A stretch of DNA of 64,000 bases from Polaribacter sp. Hel1_33_78 (GCF_900106075.1 NZ_LT629794.1:496001-560000), one strand, 5' to 3'; numbered from the stretch's first letter, positions 1-7,736 are shown. The notes: a model not told the origin generated them from the sequence alone. Numbers and translations: made by a program.

Positions 1-477
1 ATAAGGTTTGATATGGGTATCTAAAATCGTATTTTTAAAATTGTAGTTGGCGGAAACAAAATCGAACTTTGCATTTGGTAATTGCTTAAATAAGCCCTCT
101 ATAGAGTTGTCGAAATCGTGATTACCAATTGTTGCTACATCATATTTTAATATACTCATCAGCTTAAATTCAAGTTCGCCTTCAAAATAGTTGAAATAAG
201 GTGTTCCTTGAAAAATATCACCAGCATCTAATAATAGCGTATTCTGATTTTCTTTCCGAATTTGTTCAATCAAAGTGGCCCTTCTAGCAATTCCTCCTCT
301 GTTCGCATTTCTGCGATGATTTGCTTTAAAAGGCTCTATATGACTGTGAGTGTCATTGGTATGTAAAATAGTGATATGACGTTTTTGCTTGTCAGTAAAA
401 GATGGTAATGTTAATCCGCCAACCATGGCAAGTGCTGATGCTCCTCCTAATTGTTTTATAAAATTTCTTCTTTCCAT
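1..477 (-). CDS. Metallophosphatase, 5'-nucleotidase N-terminal domain (partial, C-terminus outside window)
   Basis: The visible protein starts MERRNFIKQLGG, a twin-arginine (Tat) type leader, and continues with ILHTNDTHSHIEP, GGIARRATLIEQIR, LLLDAGDIFQGTPYFNYF and TIGNHDFDNSIEG. These are the metal-binding motifs of the calcineurin-like phosphoesterase domain of UshA-type 5'-nucleotidases (Asp/His, GDxxxG, GNHD). The product is predicted to be exported and to hydrolyse nucleotides or related phosphoesters. Its start codon overlaps the stop codon of the upstream gene (TAATG on the minus strand), so translation is probably coupled to the separately encoded C-terminal domain. The 3' end runs off the window. 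Confidence 0.88.
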   Translation of the reverse strand, partial: MERRNFIKQLGGASALAMVGGLTLPSFTDKQKRHITILHTNDTHSHIEPFKANHRRNANRGGIARRATLIEQIRKENQNTLLLDAGDIFQGTPYFNYFEGELEFKLMSILKYDVATIGNHDFDNSIEGLFKQLPNAKFDFVSANYNFKNTILDTHIKPY

Positions 478-1226
478 TACTTGATTGTTACACGTTTGTC
501 TATAGTGGTTTTTAAAGTATCTACCTTTTCCAAATAAGAGATAATAGCATCCCTTACTTTATAGTCTAATTTTGTCAGCTTTTTTGGATTTTTAAAGAAA
601 TTCATTTTATCACCTCCGCTTTGTAAAAAATCGGATGTTAGTACATTATAGGTTTTGTTATTGTCGAATTCTTTGTCATTAATTTTTAAAGCATAATTAT
701 TTTCCTTAATAATGATTAGTGCTATATTTTTTGATAAAGGATGTGCTTCTTTATTTTTAATAAAATAATTGACTAATTCTGCTACTTTATCACCTGTAAT
801 ATTTACAACAACTAATTCATTTTCAAAAGGCATTAGTTTAAAAGCATGTTCCTTTGTTACTTTTCCAGCAGGTATTATGGCTCGTAATCCCCCATAATTA
901 AACATAGCAAAATCAATAGAAGCTTTTGTCTTCTCTTTAAACATAGGATTTGCCATTTTAAAACACATATCTGCCATTAAATTTCCCAAAGTACTTTGCA
1001 TCTCAATACTTATTTTTGTAAGATCTTTTGGTGTATAACTCAACACCTTTTCCATTTCGTTTATCAATTTTTCTTTATATGGAGCTATAATACTATCTAT
1101 TTTTACAGAAGATTGTATGGTACTATCGATAGCAATTGTTTTTGCAGTTATTTTTGTGAGGTCTCTATTTGTTTTTTTGCAAGAAGCAAATAAAAGAAAT
1201 AAGTAAATTAAATGTAAAGCTCTCAT
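477..1226 (-). CDS. 5'-nucleotidase C-terminal domain lipoprotein
   Basis: 249 aa. The N-terminus (MRALHLIYLFLLFASCKK) is a lipoprotein signal with a lipobox-like FASC. The body matches the substrate-binding C-terminal domain of UshA/5'-nucleotidases: STLGNLMADM, AMFNYGGLRAIIPAGKVT, LMPFENELVVVNITG and YNVLTSDFLQSGGDKM. The catalytic phosphoesterase domain is absent here and is encoded by the next gene, whose ATG overlaps this stop by one base. The enzyme therefore appears split into two exported polypeptides that would need to associate. The split itself is seen directly; assembly of the two chains is inferred. Confidence 0.85.
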   Translation of the reverse strand: MRALHLIYLFLLFASCKKTNRDLTKITAKTIAIDSTIQSSVKIDSIIAPYKEKLINEMEKVLSYTPKDLTKISIEMQSTLGNLMADMCFKMANPMFKEKTKASIDFAMFNYGGLRAIIPAGKVTKEHAFKLMPFENELVVVNITGDKVAELVNYFIKNKEAHPLSKNIALIIIKENNYALKINDKEFDNNKTYNVLTSDFLQSGGDKMNFFKNPKKLTKLDYKVRDAIISYLEKVDTLKTTIDKRVTIK

Positions 1227-1268
1227 TTAAGTGATATTTTTTGGGTATTTTAAAAACATAAAATTAGT

Positions 1269-1500
1269 TTATTTTATTAATATTCCATTAGATTTAGTGA
1301 GAATGTAATTGAAATGTTCTACATCATCTTGGTTTAGTTTTAGAATGCCAGTTACAGATATAATATCATCTGTGTTAAAAATTAATGAAGTATTTTCAAG
1401 TAAAGTTCAATTGCTGTTTCTGGACCACCTATTCCGCAAAAATAACAAGATGACATTGGTCCTTTAGATAATATATAAATTTTCCCCTCAGGATCTAAAT
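1269..1500 (-). pseudogene. Remnant of a small Cys-containing protein at the end of the zinc-type ABC operon
   Basis: Minus-strand translation gives NLDPEGKIYILSKGPMSSCY, continuing FCGIGGPETAIELYL, then after a frame change FNTDDIISVTGILKLNQDDVEHFNYIL. This looks like the C-terminal half of a conserved flavobacterial protein with a CxxC-type cluster that I recall following FtsX-type ABC permeases. The 5' half is missing, the reading frame is broken near 1400, and the remnant abuts the truncated permease in a different frame. That pattern fits a deletion joining the two genes. Family assignment is from memory and tentative. Confidence 0.5.
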
Positions 1501-2504
1501 TTAAAAAATGCAATAGCTAGTCCTTCATAAATTACCATTTTCATCAATTGAAAATTACTGGCTCCATAGGTTCTTAAAATTGCCAAATCAAAAGCACGTT
1601 CTTTTACCATTTTGTACATACTTATAAAAATAATAATACAAGAAATTACAAGAATTATATAGGCTATCCAAGCAATAGTTTGAAAGCCAATACTTGTATA
1701 TTCATATAGTTTATGTAACTCGTATTTAGGTAATGCAGCTTGTAGGTTGTTATGCTCATTAATTTTCCTAAGAAACGTTAAAAGTGCTCTAGGACTTTTA
1801 AGATTTATTAATAATGATGTTATTTAACTTTCTTCTTGATGCGCTTTTTGATGATCTTCTGTATGACTTTCATCTTCATCTTTACCTTCATGATTGTGTA
1901 GTTTCCAAAAACTCTCCAAATTAGCAATTATTAAACGATCAATTACTTTTTGTGTAGGTTTTAAAATACCTACTACAGTAAATTTATCAGAATGTACATC
2001 TATATCGTTTTCTACGTATCCATGAGAACTTAAAAATGTATCACCTATTTTAAGATTTAATTGTTTTGAAACAGTATTGCCTAAAACTACTTCCATAACT
2101 TTTTTAACCTTGCGACCATTCTCTAATTCAGCGTTATAAAAAGAAGTATATTCATTGGTTGTTCCTATAATTCTATATCCTTTATAATTATCACCATAAG
2201 AAATAGGGACAGACAATTTAACCAAGGAATTTTTGCTTATATTTTTTGCTTCATCATAAGAGATATTTCCTGTTGGATTATCTAAATGCAATACAGAGGC
2301 CAAAACTAATTGCAGTGGGCTTCCTTTTGCTCCAATAACTAAATCTATTTTACCTAAATTAGTGTCAATTTGGTTTTTGAAAGAGGTTTTTAATTGTTGA
2401 ACTCCTAAAAGAAGTGCAATACTCAAGGATAAAATAAATATGCTTAAAAAAGTAGATATTGGTTTAGATTTTAGGTTGAGTATGCTAATCTTCCAAATAT
2501 TCAT
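1488..2504 (-). pseudogene. FtsX-type ABC transporter permease, interrupted and 3'-truncated
   Basis: The first 226 codons (2504-1824) encode an N-terminal membrane segment (ISTFLSIFILSLSIALLLGV) and a MacB-like periplasmic domain (DLVIGAKGSPLQLVLASVLH) ending in a His/Glu/Asp-rich stretch (HNHEGKDEDESHTEDHQKAH) that could bind metal. A TAA at 1824-1826 then interrupts the frame. Reading through in the same frame gives a typical FtsX continuation: NLKSPRALLTFLRKINEH, FQTIAWIAYIILVISCIIIF, MVKERAFDLAILRTYGASNF and LMKMVIYEGLAIAFF. The frame ends at a TGA (1488-1490) where a deletion joins the next gene. So there is one nonsense change plus loss of the last membrane helices. Start ATG at 2504 lies just inside the end of the ATPase frame. 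Confidence 0.8.
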
Positions 2505-3075
2505 AGGGCAATTGAATTTTGAAAGAAAGGTTTTATTCTTTGGTCATGCGTTATGACGATTAAATTGGCATTGGCCTGTTTTGCCTGATGTTTTAGTAAC
2601 TCAATAACAATTTTACAATTTTCATCATCTAAACTTGAAGTGGGTTTATCAGCTAAAATAACTTGCGGATTATGTATTACCGATAGAGCAATACCTAATC
2701 TTTGTAATTGTCCTTCACTTAATTTATGAATGTTACTTTTTTTTAATTCAGCAATATTTAATTGTGTTAGTAAAATTTCTATTTTTTTTACTAAAAAAAG
2801 ACGTGCTTTTAAATTTTCGATTACATTGAAAGATTTAATCGGATGTTTTTTTTGAAAAACAAGTCCAATATTTCGGCCTCTAAATTCATCCAATTTATTT
2901 TTGGTTAAAGAATTAAATTCAATTTTATTAATTATTATTTTTCCGCTAATTGGTTTTAATAAACCTGCTAAAAGATATAAAAAGGTGGTTTTTCCTACCC
3001 CAGATTTTCCTAAAATTAGGAAATCTTCTCTTTTCCCTAAATCTATATTAGGAAATTTAAAAATGTGTGCTGTAT
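2501..3075 (-). pseudogene. ABC transporter ATP-binding protein, decayed
   Basis: The open frame encodes LILGKSGVGKTTFLYLLAGL (Walker A), LVFQKKHP (Q-loop), KLSEGQLQRLGIALSV (signature, normally LSGGQ) and VILADKPTSSLDD (Walker B, where the catalytic Glu of ADEPT is Lys). There is no ATG upstream of Walker A. The only start-like codon is a TTG at 2891-2893, which would omit Walker A. An N-terminal segment reading IEIQHTFLNF lies in another frame, pointing to a frameshift in a poly-T run near 3060. I conclude the gene is inactive. It sits directly after folE and before the permease, as in Zur-type operons that combine folE with an FtsX-class ABC pair. Confidence 0.7.
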
Positions 3076-3077
3076 TT

Positions 3078-3740
3078 CTATATTTTTTGATTATTAATTA
3101 TGTTTAAAAATTCCTCACGATATATTTTTTCTTCAAAACTGCCATCATATTCTATAGTGGTAGTAAAACTATCTTTATCTTTTATTCCTCTTGAAGATAC
3201 ACATAGGTGCTTTGCACAAATCATTACAATGACATCTTTTGTTTCTAAAATATTTTGTAAATCTTTAAGGATTTGTAATGATAATCTTTCTTGTACCTGT
3301 GGACGATGCGCATAATAATCTACTAACCGATTTATTTTTGAAAGGCCTATTACTTTTTCTTTAGGAATGTATGCAATATGCGCATGTCCTATTATTGGTA
3401 AAAAATGATGTTCGCAAGAAGAGTCTATTGTGATATTTTGTTCTACGAGCATTTTTTTATATCCGTATTTGTTGTCAAACACAGACATTTTTGGTTTGTT
3501 TTTGGGGTTTAACCCATAATACAGTTCCTTTACATACATTTTTGCAAAACGATACGGTGTACCAGACAAACTATCATCTGATAAATCGAGTCCAAGTGTT
3601 TCCATTATTTTTCCAAAATGGTGCTGGATAGTTTTAATTTTTTCATCATCTGACGTGTTAAACGCATTGGAAAGCATTGGTGTTTCAACACTTGATGAAA
3701 TATGATTATCTCCAATTATTTCAATATCTTGTTTATTCAT
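3078..3740 (-). CDS. folE: GTP cyclohydrolase I
   Basis: 220 aa, the normal length for FolE (type I). It converts GTP to 7,8-dihydroneopterin triphosphate, the first step of folate/pterin synthesis. The zinc ligands are visible: Cys109 and His112 in SSCEHHFLP and Cys180 in AKHLCVSSRG. The motifs GHAHIAYIPKEKVIGLSKINR and RPQVQERL are typical. This is the zinc-dependent form, not FolE2. It overlaps the upstream merC-like gene by 8 bases and is followed by the decayed ABC genes. Its position behind a Fur/Zur-type operator suggests a zinc-responsive extra copy, though this cannot be shown without the rest of the genome. Confidence 0.93.
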   Translation of the reverse strand: MNKQDIEIIGDNHISSSVETPMLSNAFNTSDDEKIKTIQHHFGKIMETLGLDLSDDSLSGTPYRFAKMYVKELYYGLNPKNKPKMSVFDNKYGYKKMLVEQNITIDSSCEHHFLPIIGHAHIAYIPKEKVIGLSKINRLVDYYAHRPQVQERLSLQILKDLQNILETKDVIVMICAKHLCVSSRGIKDKDSFTTTIEYDGSFEEKIYREEFLNIINNQKI

Positions 3741-4134
3741 TTGTACAGCATTTAGTGGTGTTACATCGGCAATATTTTTTATTGTAGATATGCAAAACGA
3801 TTAATGCTATTGCTGGAAAATATATAAAGTATTCCTTCAAAGGGAATAATGACATTTTTTCATTGATTATAATAAAAAATAATAGAAACCAACTTCCCCA
3901 GAAGGCCAGTTTTATCCAGTTTTTAGCAGTTGTTTGCGTGGAGCGACAAATAGCCAGGAAAGAAATAATTAAAAATAAATAGTCTATAGATTTCCACCAA
4001 TTAGGTGTTGCATTACAACACATTAATGAAGAACTTTGTACTATAAAAATAAATGGAGTAGCACTGCAATGTATTAAACAAAGTGCACTTGCTGCGACTC
4101 CTATAGAATCTGATTTTTGTTTTATTAATATCAT
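3733..4134 (-). CDS. MerC-domain membrane protein
   Basis: 133 aa with about four hydrophobic segments. The N-terminal ASALCLIHCSATPF matches the MerC Cys-x3-Cys-like metal-binding helix. There is a second Cys pair (MCC) at the first periplasmic loop and a Cys-rich tail (KKYCRCNTTKCCTNE). MerC-domain proteins of Bacteroidota are small inner-membrane proteins linked to metal traffic. Here the neighbours (Fur-family regulator, folE, ABC pair) point to zinc rather than mercury. It is the first gene of the leftward operon and overlaps folE by 8 bases. Confidence 0.75.
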   Translation of the reverse strand: MILIKQKSDSIGVAASALCLIHCSATPFIFIVQSSSLMCCNATPNWWKSIDYLFLIISFLAICRSTQTTAKNWIKLAFWGSWFLLFFIIINEKMSLFPLKEYFIYFPAIALIVLHIYNKKYCRCNTTKCCTNE

Positions 4135-4150
4135 TTAGAATTTCTTAATA

Positions 4151-4209
4151 CAACTGAGTTGCAATATAAATATAATAGTTGTTAATGCAACATAGTTGCG
4201 TTATATTTG
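4151..4209. promoter_or_regulatory. Double palindromic operator (Zur/Fur-type) between merC-folE and the Fur-family gene
   Basis: Two related palindromes lie in the divergent intergenic region: CAACTGAGTTG (4151-4161) and GCAACATAGTTGC (4187-4199, extended by TAA/TTA flanks). A -7-like TATATTTG (4202-4209) follows the second and ends only 4 bases before the ATG at 4214, so the Fur-family mRNA may be nearly leaderless. The arrangement fits autoregulation and repression of the divergent operon by the Fur-family protein. That role is inferred from position and symmetry. Confidence 0.6.
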
Positions 4210-4213
4210 TTGT

Positions 4214-4594
4214 ATGGGTATTTTAAGAAAAACAAAATCTGTTCAGATATTACTTAGTCAATTCAAAAATCAAACGAACGCAATTTCGGTTATTTCTTTA
4301 GTGAGTCGACTTACTTCTAAAATGAATAAAACAACAGTATATCGCGTTTTAGATAAACTCGAAGATGATGGTGTTTTACATTCATTTCTTGCTAAAGATG
4401 GATTAAAATGGTATGCTAAATGTAGTAACTGTTCTTCAAATAAACATAGTGATGTTCATCCTCATTTTCAATGTTTAGATTGTGGAAAGGTCGATTGTTT
4501 AGCAGTTAGTTTTTCAATTCCAAAAATACCTAATAGGAAAATTGAGGTTTCTCAATTATTGATACAAGGAAAATGTGAAGCTTGTTTTGGTTAA
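4214..4594 (+). CDS. Fur-family transcriptional regulator (probably Zur-like)
   Basis: About 126 aa. It has an N-terminal winged helix (KSVQILLSQFKNQTNAISVISLVSRL, then MNKTTVYRVLDKLEDDGVLH, the Fur recognition region) and a metal-binding C-terminal part. This part has CSNCSS, HSDVHPHFQCLDCGKVDCL and GKCEACFG, giving two CxxC structural zinc sites and a His-rich regulatory site. I chose ATG 4214 over the upstream TTG at 4196 because the TTG lies inside the operator. It is divergent from merC-folE. Target metal (zinc versus iron) is inferred from the neighbours. Confidence 0.82.
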   Translation: MGILRKTKSVQILLSQFKNQTNAISVISLVSRLTSKMNKTTVYRVLDKLEDDGVLHSFLAKDGLKWYAKCSNCSSNKHSDVHPHFQCLDCGKVDCLAVSFSIPKIPNRKIEVSQLLIQGKCEACFG

Positions 4595-4632
4595 ATTAAT
4601 AAGTGATGCATCATGAAAACTGAATAGTGTTT

Positions 4633-4675
4633 CTCATAACCCAAAGTTACTGGTTCGAGTACAGTTCCCGCTACT
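4633..4675 (+). other. 3'-half tRNA-Met(CAT)-like fragment, possible attachment-site remnant
   Basis: The sequence CTCATAACCCAAAG followed by TTACTGGTTCGAGTACAG and TTCCCGCTACT reads like a tRNA from the anticodon loop (CAT) through the variable region, the T-arm with GGTTCGA, and the 3' acceptor strand. The 5' half is absent: sequence upstream of 4633 does not pair as an anticodon or D arm. It is followed by CTCCTT...AAGGGGT, which could pair. Integrative elements that use tRNA genes often leave such 3' fragments. No integrase gene is visible nearby. Confidence 0.55.
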
Positions 4676-4927
4676 AAAAAGCTCCTTGAGAAATTAAGGG
4701 GTATTTCTTTTGGCAACAATCGAAATTCATTTCGAAATTGGGACTAAATAAAAATATTTTCAGGAGTAAATGTGAAATTTAAATGCTCTTTATGGTCACG
4801 TTTTCTATGATATCCTTGTAGGTTTGATTACTTCTTGTGTTGCTCCAAGAACACTTCCTCATTTTTCTAAAGGCAACGATAAGTTTTTATGAATCTTCAA
4901 GCAGTTTATAAATTTATTTGATAAGAA
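4676..4927. other. Intergenic region without recognised gene
   Basis: Apart from the tRNA-like fragment just upstream, I see no convincing coding frame, hairpin terminator or repeat in this stretch between the Fur-family gene and the flavodoxin-like gene. Confidence 0.4.
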
Positions 4928-5461
4928 TTATATTTTTAATTTTGGATTCTTCGCTAGCAGGGCTTCTACTTTGCGAATAATTTTATCAGAATATTCTTCA
5001 GCATCTTTTAAATTGGATTCACCCGTCAATGCATCTACACCATCCATTTTGAAGCTGCCTTCGCCAGAAGTGGTCAGTACTACAATTTTATTTTTCACTG
5101 CTTCATTTTGTTTTATAAACCGCTTTACTTTTATTGGAGGCTTTCCATACTCCCAAGTGTGAACCACTATAATGGCATCAAATTCTTTTGGGAGTATGTC
5201 CGCTAGCAATTTAGTATCTATCACTTTTATAAATACAGATTGAGGTTTGTAATATTCAATAAGACTAAGTGTTACTTTATCCTTAAAAACGCTCCCTTGG
5301 GTAGCGATAAGAATTTTACGCGCTAGATTAGCGTCGTTTATTTCCATAGAATTGGCCTCTTTCATTGAGAATTCATACTTGTACCAAGTTCCTAATATGA
5401 TTAGCAAACCAAGAATTATGAGCAATGCAATACCAATTTTTTTATAAACGTTCATGAGCAT
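4928..5461 (-). CDS. Membrane-anchored flavodoxin-like protein
   Basis: About 177 aa. One N-terminal membrane helix (IGIALLIILGLLIILGTWY) precedes a soluble alpha/beta domain with flavodoxin-like features: KILIATQGSVFKDKVTLSLIEYY at the first strand and phosphate loop, FDAIIVVHTWEYGKPP, and KIVVLTTSGEGSF. It could bind FMN, but the loop differs from classical flavodoxins, so cofactor binding is uncertain. I chose ATG 5461 (or 5455) because an upstream TTG at 5479 overlaps the promoter -7 element. It is transcribed from a regulon-type promoter at 5477-5519, leaving a leader of only about 10-15 nt. Confidence 0.6.
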   Translation of the reverse strand: MLMNVYKKIGIALLIILGLLIILGTWYKYEFSMKEANSMEINDANLARKILIATQGSVFKDKVTLSLIEYYKPQSVFIKVIDTKLLADILPKEFDAIIVVHTWEYGKPPIKVKRFIKQNEAVKNKIVVLTTSGEGSFKMDGVDALTGESNLKDAEEYSDKIIRKVEALLAKNPKLKI

Positions 5462-5476
5462 TGATTTGATGAACCA

Positions 5477-5519
5477 CAAAAGTAAGACGTATCGGTTTCT
5501 TATAAAATGACTTAGGTCA
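5477..5519 (-). promoter_or_regulatory. TGAY-N4-RTCA operator and -7 element, flavodoxin-like gene
   Basis: In the minus direction TGACCTAAGTCA is followed by exactly 23 nt and then TACTTTTG (TANNTTTG-type -7 element, 5477-5484). Confidence 0.75.
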
Positions 5520-5628
5520 ATCTAGACGCCATAGAATAGCGAAGCTTTAGATCTTTTTTACAATAAACTTTATAGGAATGGTTGAATGGATGGCAATAAT
5601 TGTAAATGATTTATAAAGGTGAGCAAAC

Positions 5629-5671
5629 TGACGAGGGTCATTTCTTTTTATTGAACAATAGGATAAGTTGT
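5629..5671 (+). promoter_or_regulatory. TGAY-N4-RTCA operator and -7 element, SDR gene
   Basis: TGACGAGGGTCA (5629-5640), 23 nt, then TAAGTTGT (5664-5671), 24 nt before the SDR start codon. Confidence 0.7.
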
Positions 5672-5694
5672 GGCAACCTTAAAAATTATAAAAA

Positions 5695-6456
5695 ATGAAA
5701 AAACTGAAAGATAAAGTTGCCATTATTACTGGTGGTGCTGGTGGTATTGGAAAAGCTACCGCAAAATTATTTTTAAAAGAAGGGGCTAAAGTGATGTTAA
5801 TAGGAAGAACTGAAAGCAGGCTCATAGCTGCTACTAAAGAGCTCGATGATTCCAATGTTTCCTATTGTGTTGCAGATGTTTCAAATGCCACCGAAACAGC
5901 GGCATATGTATCTAAAACAGTATCTAAGTTTGGGAAAATAGATATTTTTTTTAATAATGCTGGCATAGAGGGGAAATCTTCACAAATAACAGCGTATCCT
6001 GATGAGGTTTTTGATCAAGTAATTGCAATAAATTTGAAGGGCGTTTGGTTAGGATGTAAGCACGTGATACCTGAAATGAATGATGGTGGTAGTGTCATAA
6101 TTTCTTCTTCAGTGGCGGGTCTTAAGGGTTTTAGTGGATTAGGAGCTTATGTTGCAAGTAAACATGGAATTGTCGGAATTATGAGAACTGCCGCATTAGA
6201 ATTTGCAGCAAGGAATATCCGGGTAAATTCTGTGCACCCTGGACCAGTGAACACACGTATGATGCGCGATATTGAAAAAGATATTTCGCCACAAGCACCC
6301 AATGAAGTTAAAAAGGGATTTGAGGAAGGCATCCCTTTTGGACGCTATGCAGAATCTATAGAAATTGCCCAACTGGTGGTTTTCTTGGCTTCGGAAGACA
6401 GCAAATACATAACAGGAACCACCCAAGTAATCGATGGAGGTATGTCTATTGCATAA
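5695..6456 (+). CDS. Short-chain dehydrogenase/reductase (SDR family)
   Basis: 253 aa classical SDR. It has the NAD(P)-binding TGGAGGIG loop near residues 13-20, NNAG in NNAGIEG near 90, a Ser in SSSVAG near 139, and the catalytic pair Tyr152/Lys156 in GAYVASKHG. HPGPVNTRM and the C-terminal DGGMSIA complete the FabG-like fold. It oxidises or reduces an unknown alcohol/ketone in the cytoplasm. It stands alone between its regulon-type promoter (5629-5671) and the 6593 gene. The substrate cannot be told from sequence. Confidence 0.88.
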   Translation: MKKLKDKVAIITGGAGGIGKATAKLFLKEGAKVMLIGRTESRLIAATKELDDSNVSYCVADVSNATETAAYVSKTVSKFGKIDIFFNNAGIEGKSSQITAYPDEVFDQVIAINLKGVWLGCKHVIPEMNDGGSVIISSSVAGLKGFSGLGAYVASKHGIVGIMRTAALEFAARNIRVNSVHPGPVNTRMMRDIEKDISPQAPNEVKKGFEEGIPFGRYAESIEIAQLVVFLASEDSKYITGTTQVIDGGMSIA

Positions 6457-6535
6457 TGATGCGATTTTGATCATGAAAGAACTTCTTTTTCTTCAAAAGG
6501 GTAGCATAATTTGATACGTTATATAAGGTGCATAC

Positions 6536-6578
6536 TGATCTGCATCATTGTTTTGTGATATTTTACATCGTTTCTTTA
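6536..6578 (+). promoter_or_regulatory. TGAY-N4-RTCA operator and -7-like element, 6593 operon
   Basis: TGATCTGCATCA (6536-6547), 23 nt, then TTTCTTTA (6571-6578). The same TTTCTTTA occurs at the same distance in front of the phosphoribosyltransferase gene (21074). Confidence 0.65.
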
Positions 6579-6592
6579 TCTAAAAATAAGAG

Positions 6593-7087
6593 ATGCTTAT
6601 TATACTTGTATTATCCGTCTTTGTGCTACTAATAGGGTTTTTATTATTTATGCCTATTCTTATCTGTATCGACACAGACAAAGCGCTCTATTATATCAAA
6701 TTAAAGGGGTTGGTTACAATTGGTATTGAAGCAGATAAAGCGGAAATATTACAAATAAAAGTACATGTTTTTTTCAAAGATTTTTATTTCTATCCACTAC
6801 GGCAAAAGAAACATGATAAAAAAAAGCCGCAAAAGTTAAAGTCCAAACAGAAAAAGAGTCCTGGTTTAACAAAAGTACTTCGGGTGGTACAGTCTTTTAA
6901 GGTAACTAGCTTTTATGTAGACATGGACACTGGTGACTGTTTAATGAATGCAAAACTATATCCTCTTTTTGCTTTACTAAAGTATAAGTATGGAGCTTTC
7001 AATATCAACTTCGACGGGCGTGTTAAGCTATTAGTACACATAGAAAATAAGCCCATTCGAATACTTAGATCATTTATTAATTATTAA
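6593..7087 (+). CDS. DUF2953-like membrane protein
   Basis: 164 aa. An N-terminal hydrophobic segment (ILVLSVFVLLIGFLLFMPI) is followed by a domain beginning YYIKLKGLVTIGIE, a Lys-rich linker (about residues 72-92), and a tail KLYPLFALLKYKYGAFNINFDGRVKLLVHIENKPIRIL. The layout and tail resemble Bacillus YtfI (DUF2953). The match is strengthened by the next gene, a YtfJ/GerW homologue, because ytfI and ytfJ are also adjacent in Bacillus. Function is unknown. It lies 11 bp upstream of the gerW-like gene and both share one regulon-type promoter. Confidence 0.6.
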   Translation: MLIILVLSVFVLLIGFLLFMPILICIDTDKALYYIKLKGLVTIGIEADKAEILQIKVHVFFKDFYFYPLRQKKHDKKKPQKLKSKQKKSPGLTKVLRVVQSFKVTSFYVDMDTGDCLMNAKLYPLFALLKYKYGAFNINFDGRVKLLVHIENKPIRILRSFINY

Positions 7088-7098
7088 AACTTAGAATT

Positions 7099-7470
7099 AT
7101 GGAATTACATTTTGAAGAATTATTAGGAAAAATTACAGACTTCATTAAAACGGAAGCTAAAACAGAAACGGTTGTTGGGCAGCAGTTCGACTTAGGCGAA
7201 TTTAAGTGCGTACCAGTTATTAAGGTAGGGATGGGATTTGGTTCTGGAGGCGGCGAAGGTACAGAGCGCAAAGGAAGTAAAGGAGAAGGTATGGGCGCTG
7301 GTGCCGGTGTAGGTATAGAACCTATAGGTTTTTTAGTAAGCAAAGGAGACGAAATTTCGTTCTTGTCTGCTGGTAAATCACAAGGGCTCGCTGCAGTATT
7401 TGAAAAATTACCAGATCTTATCGAAAAATTTGCTCAAAATAGAAATGTAAAAGAAGAAGCTACGGCATAG
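7099..7470 (+). CDS. GerW/YtfJ-family protein
   Basis: 123 aa. It shows TETVVGQQFDLGEFKCVPVI followed by a Gly-rich middle (GMGFGSGGGEGTERKG to GAGAGVGIEPIGFLV) and VSKGDEISFLSAG, the hallmark of the YtfJ (GerW) family known from Bacillus spore germination. The organism type does not sporulate, so the role must differ; this family is also found in non-sporulating bacteria. It has no signal peptide or membrane segment and is probably cytoplasmic. It is co-transcribed with the DUF2953-like gene and followed by a terminator hairpin. Confidence 0.8.
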   Translation: MELHFEELLGKITDFIKTEAKTETVVGQQFDLGEFKCVPVIKVGMGFGSGGGEGTERKGSKGEGMGAGAGVGIEPIGFLVSKGDEISFLSAGKSQGLAAVFEKLPDLIEKFAQNRNVKEEATA

Positions 7471-7479
7471 GCCTTGAAG

Positions 7480-7535
7480 AGAGCAGCTATCTAGTATCTA
7501 AATTATATATTGGAAAATGGATGGCTGTTCTTTTT
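7480..7535 (+). terminator. Rho-independent terminator after the gerW-like gene
   Basis: AGAGCAGCTATC (7480-7491) pairs with GATGGCTGTTCT (7520-7531) over 12 bp with a few G-U pairs, followed by a short T run. Confidence 0.65.
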
Positions 7536-7674
7536 ATGCGATAATAAAAGCATACTTCTAAAACTCATATACAGATGAAAACAAGAAATAAAAAGCATCC
7601 TACTTGCCTCTAAAATTTTAGCAAAGAACGCTTGAGGATTCATGGGATATGTATCACACTTAATTTATTTAAAA

Positions 7675-7717
7675 TGATCTAGATCATTTTATTCCTTCAA
7701 GCGCATTCGTACATTTA
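7675..7717 (+). promoter_or_regulatory. TGAY-N4-RTCA operator and -7 element, 7737 gene
   Basis: The perfect palindrome TGATCTAGATCA (7675-7686) is followed by 23 nt and TACATTTA (7710-7717). Confidence 0.78.
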
Positions 7718-7736
7718 CTTCCTAAAATTTCAAAGG

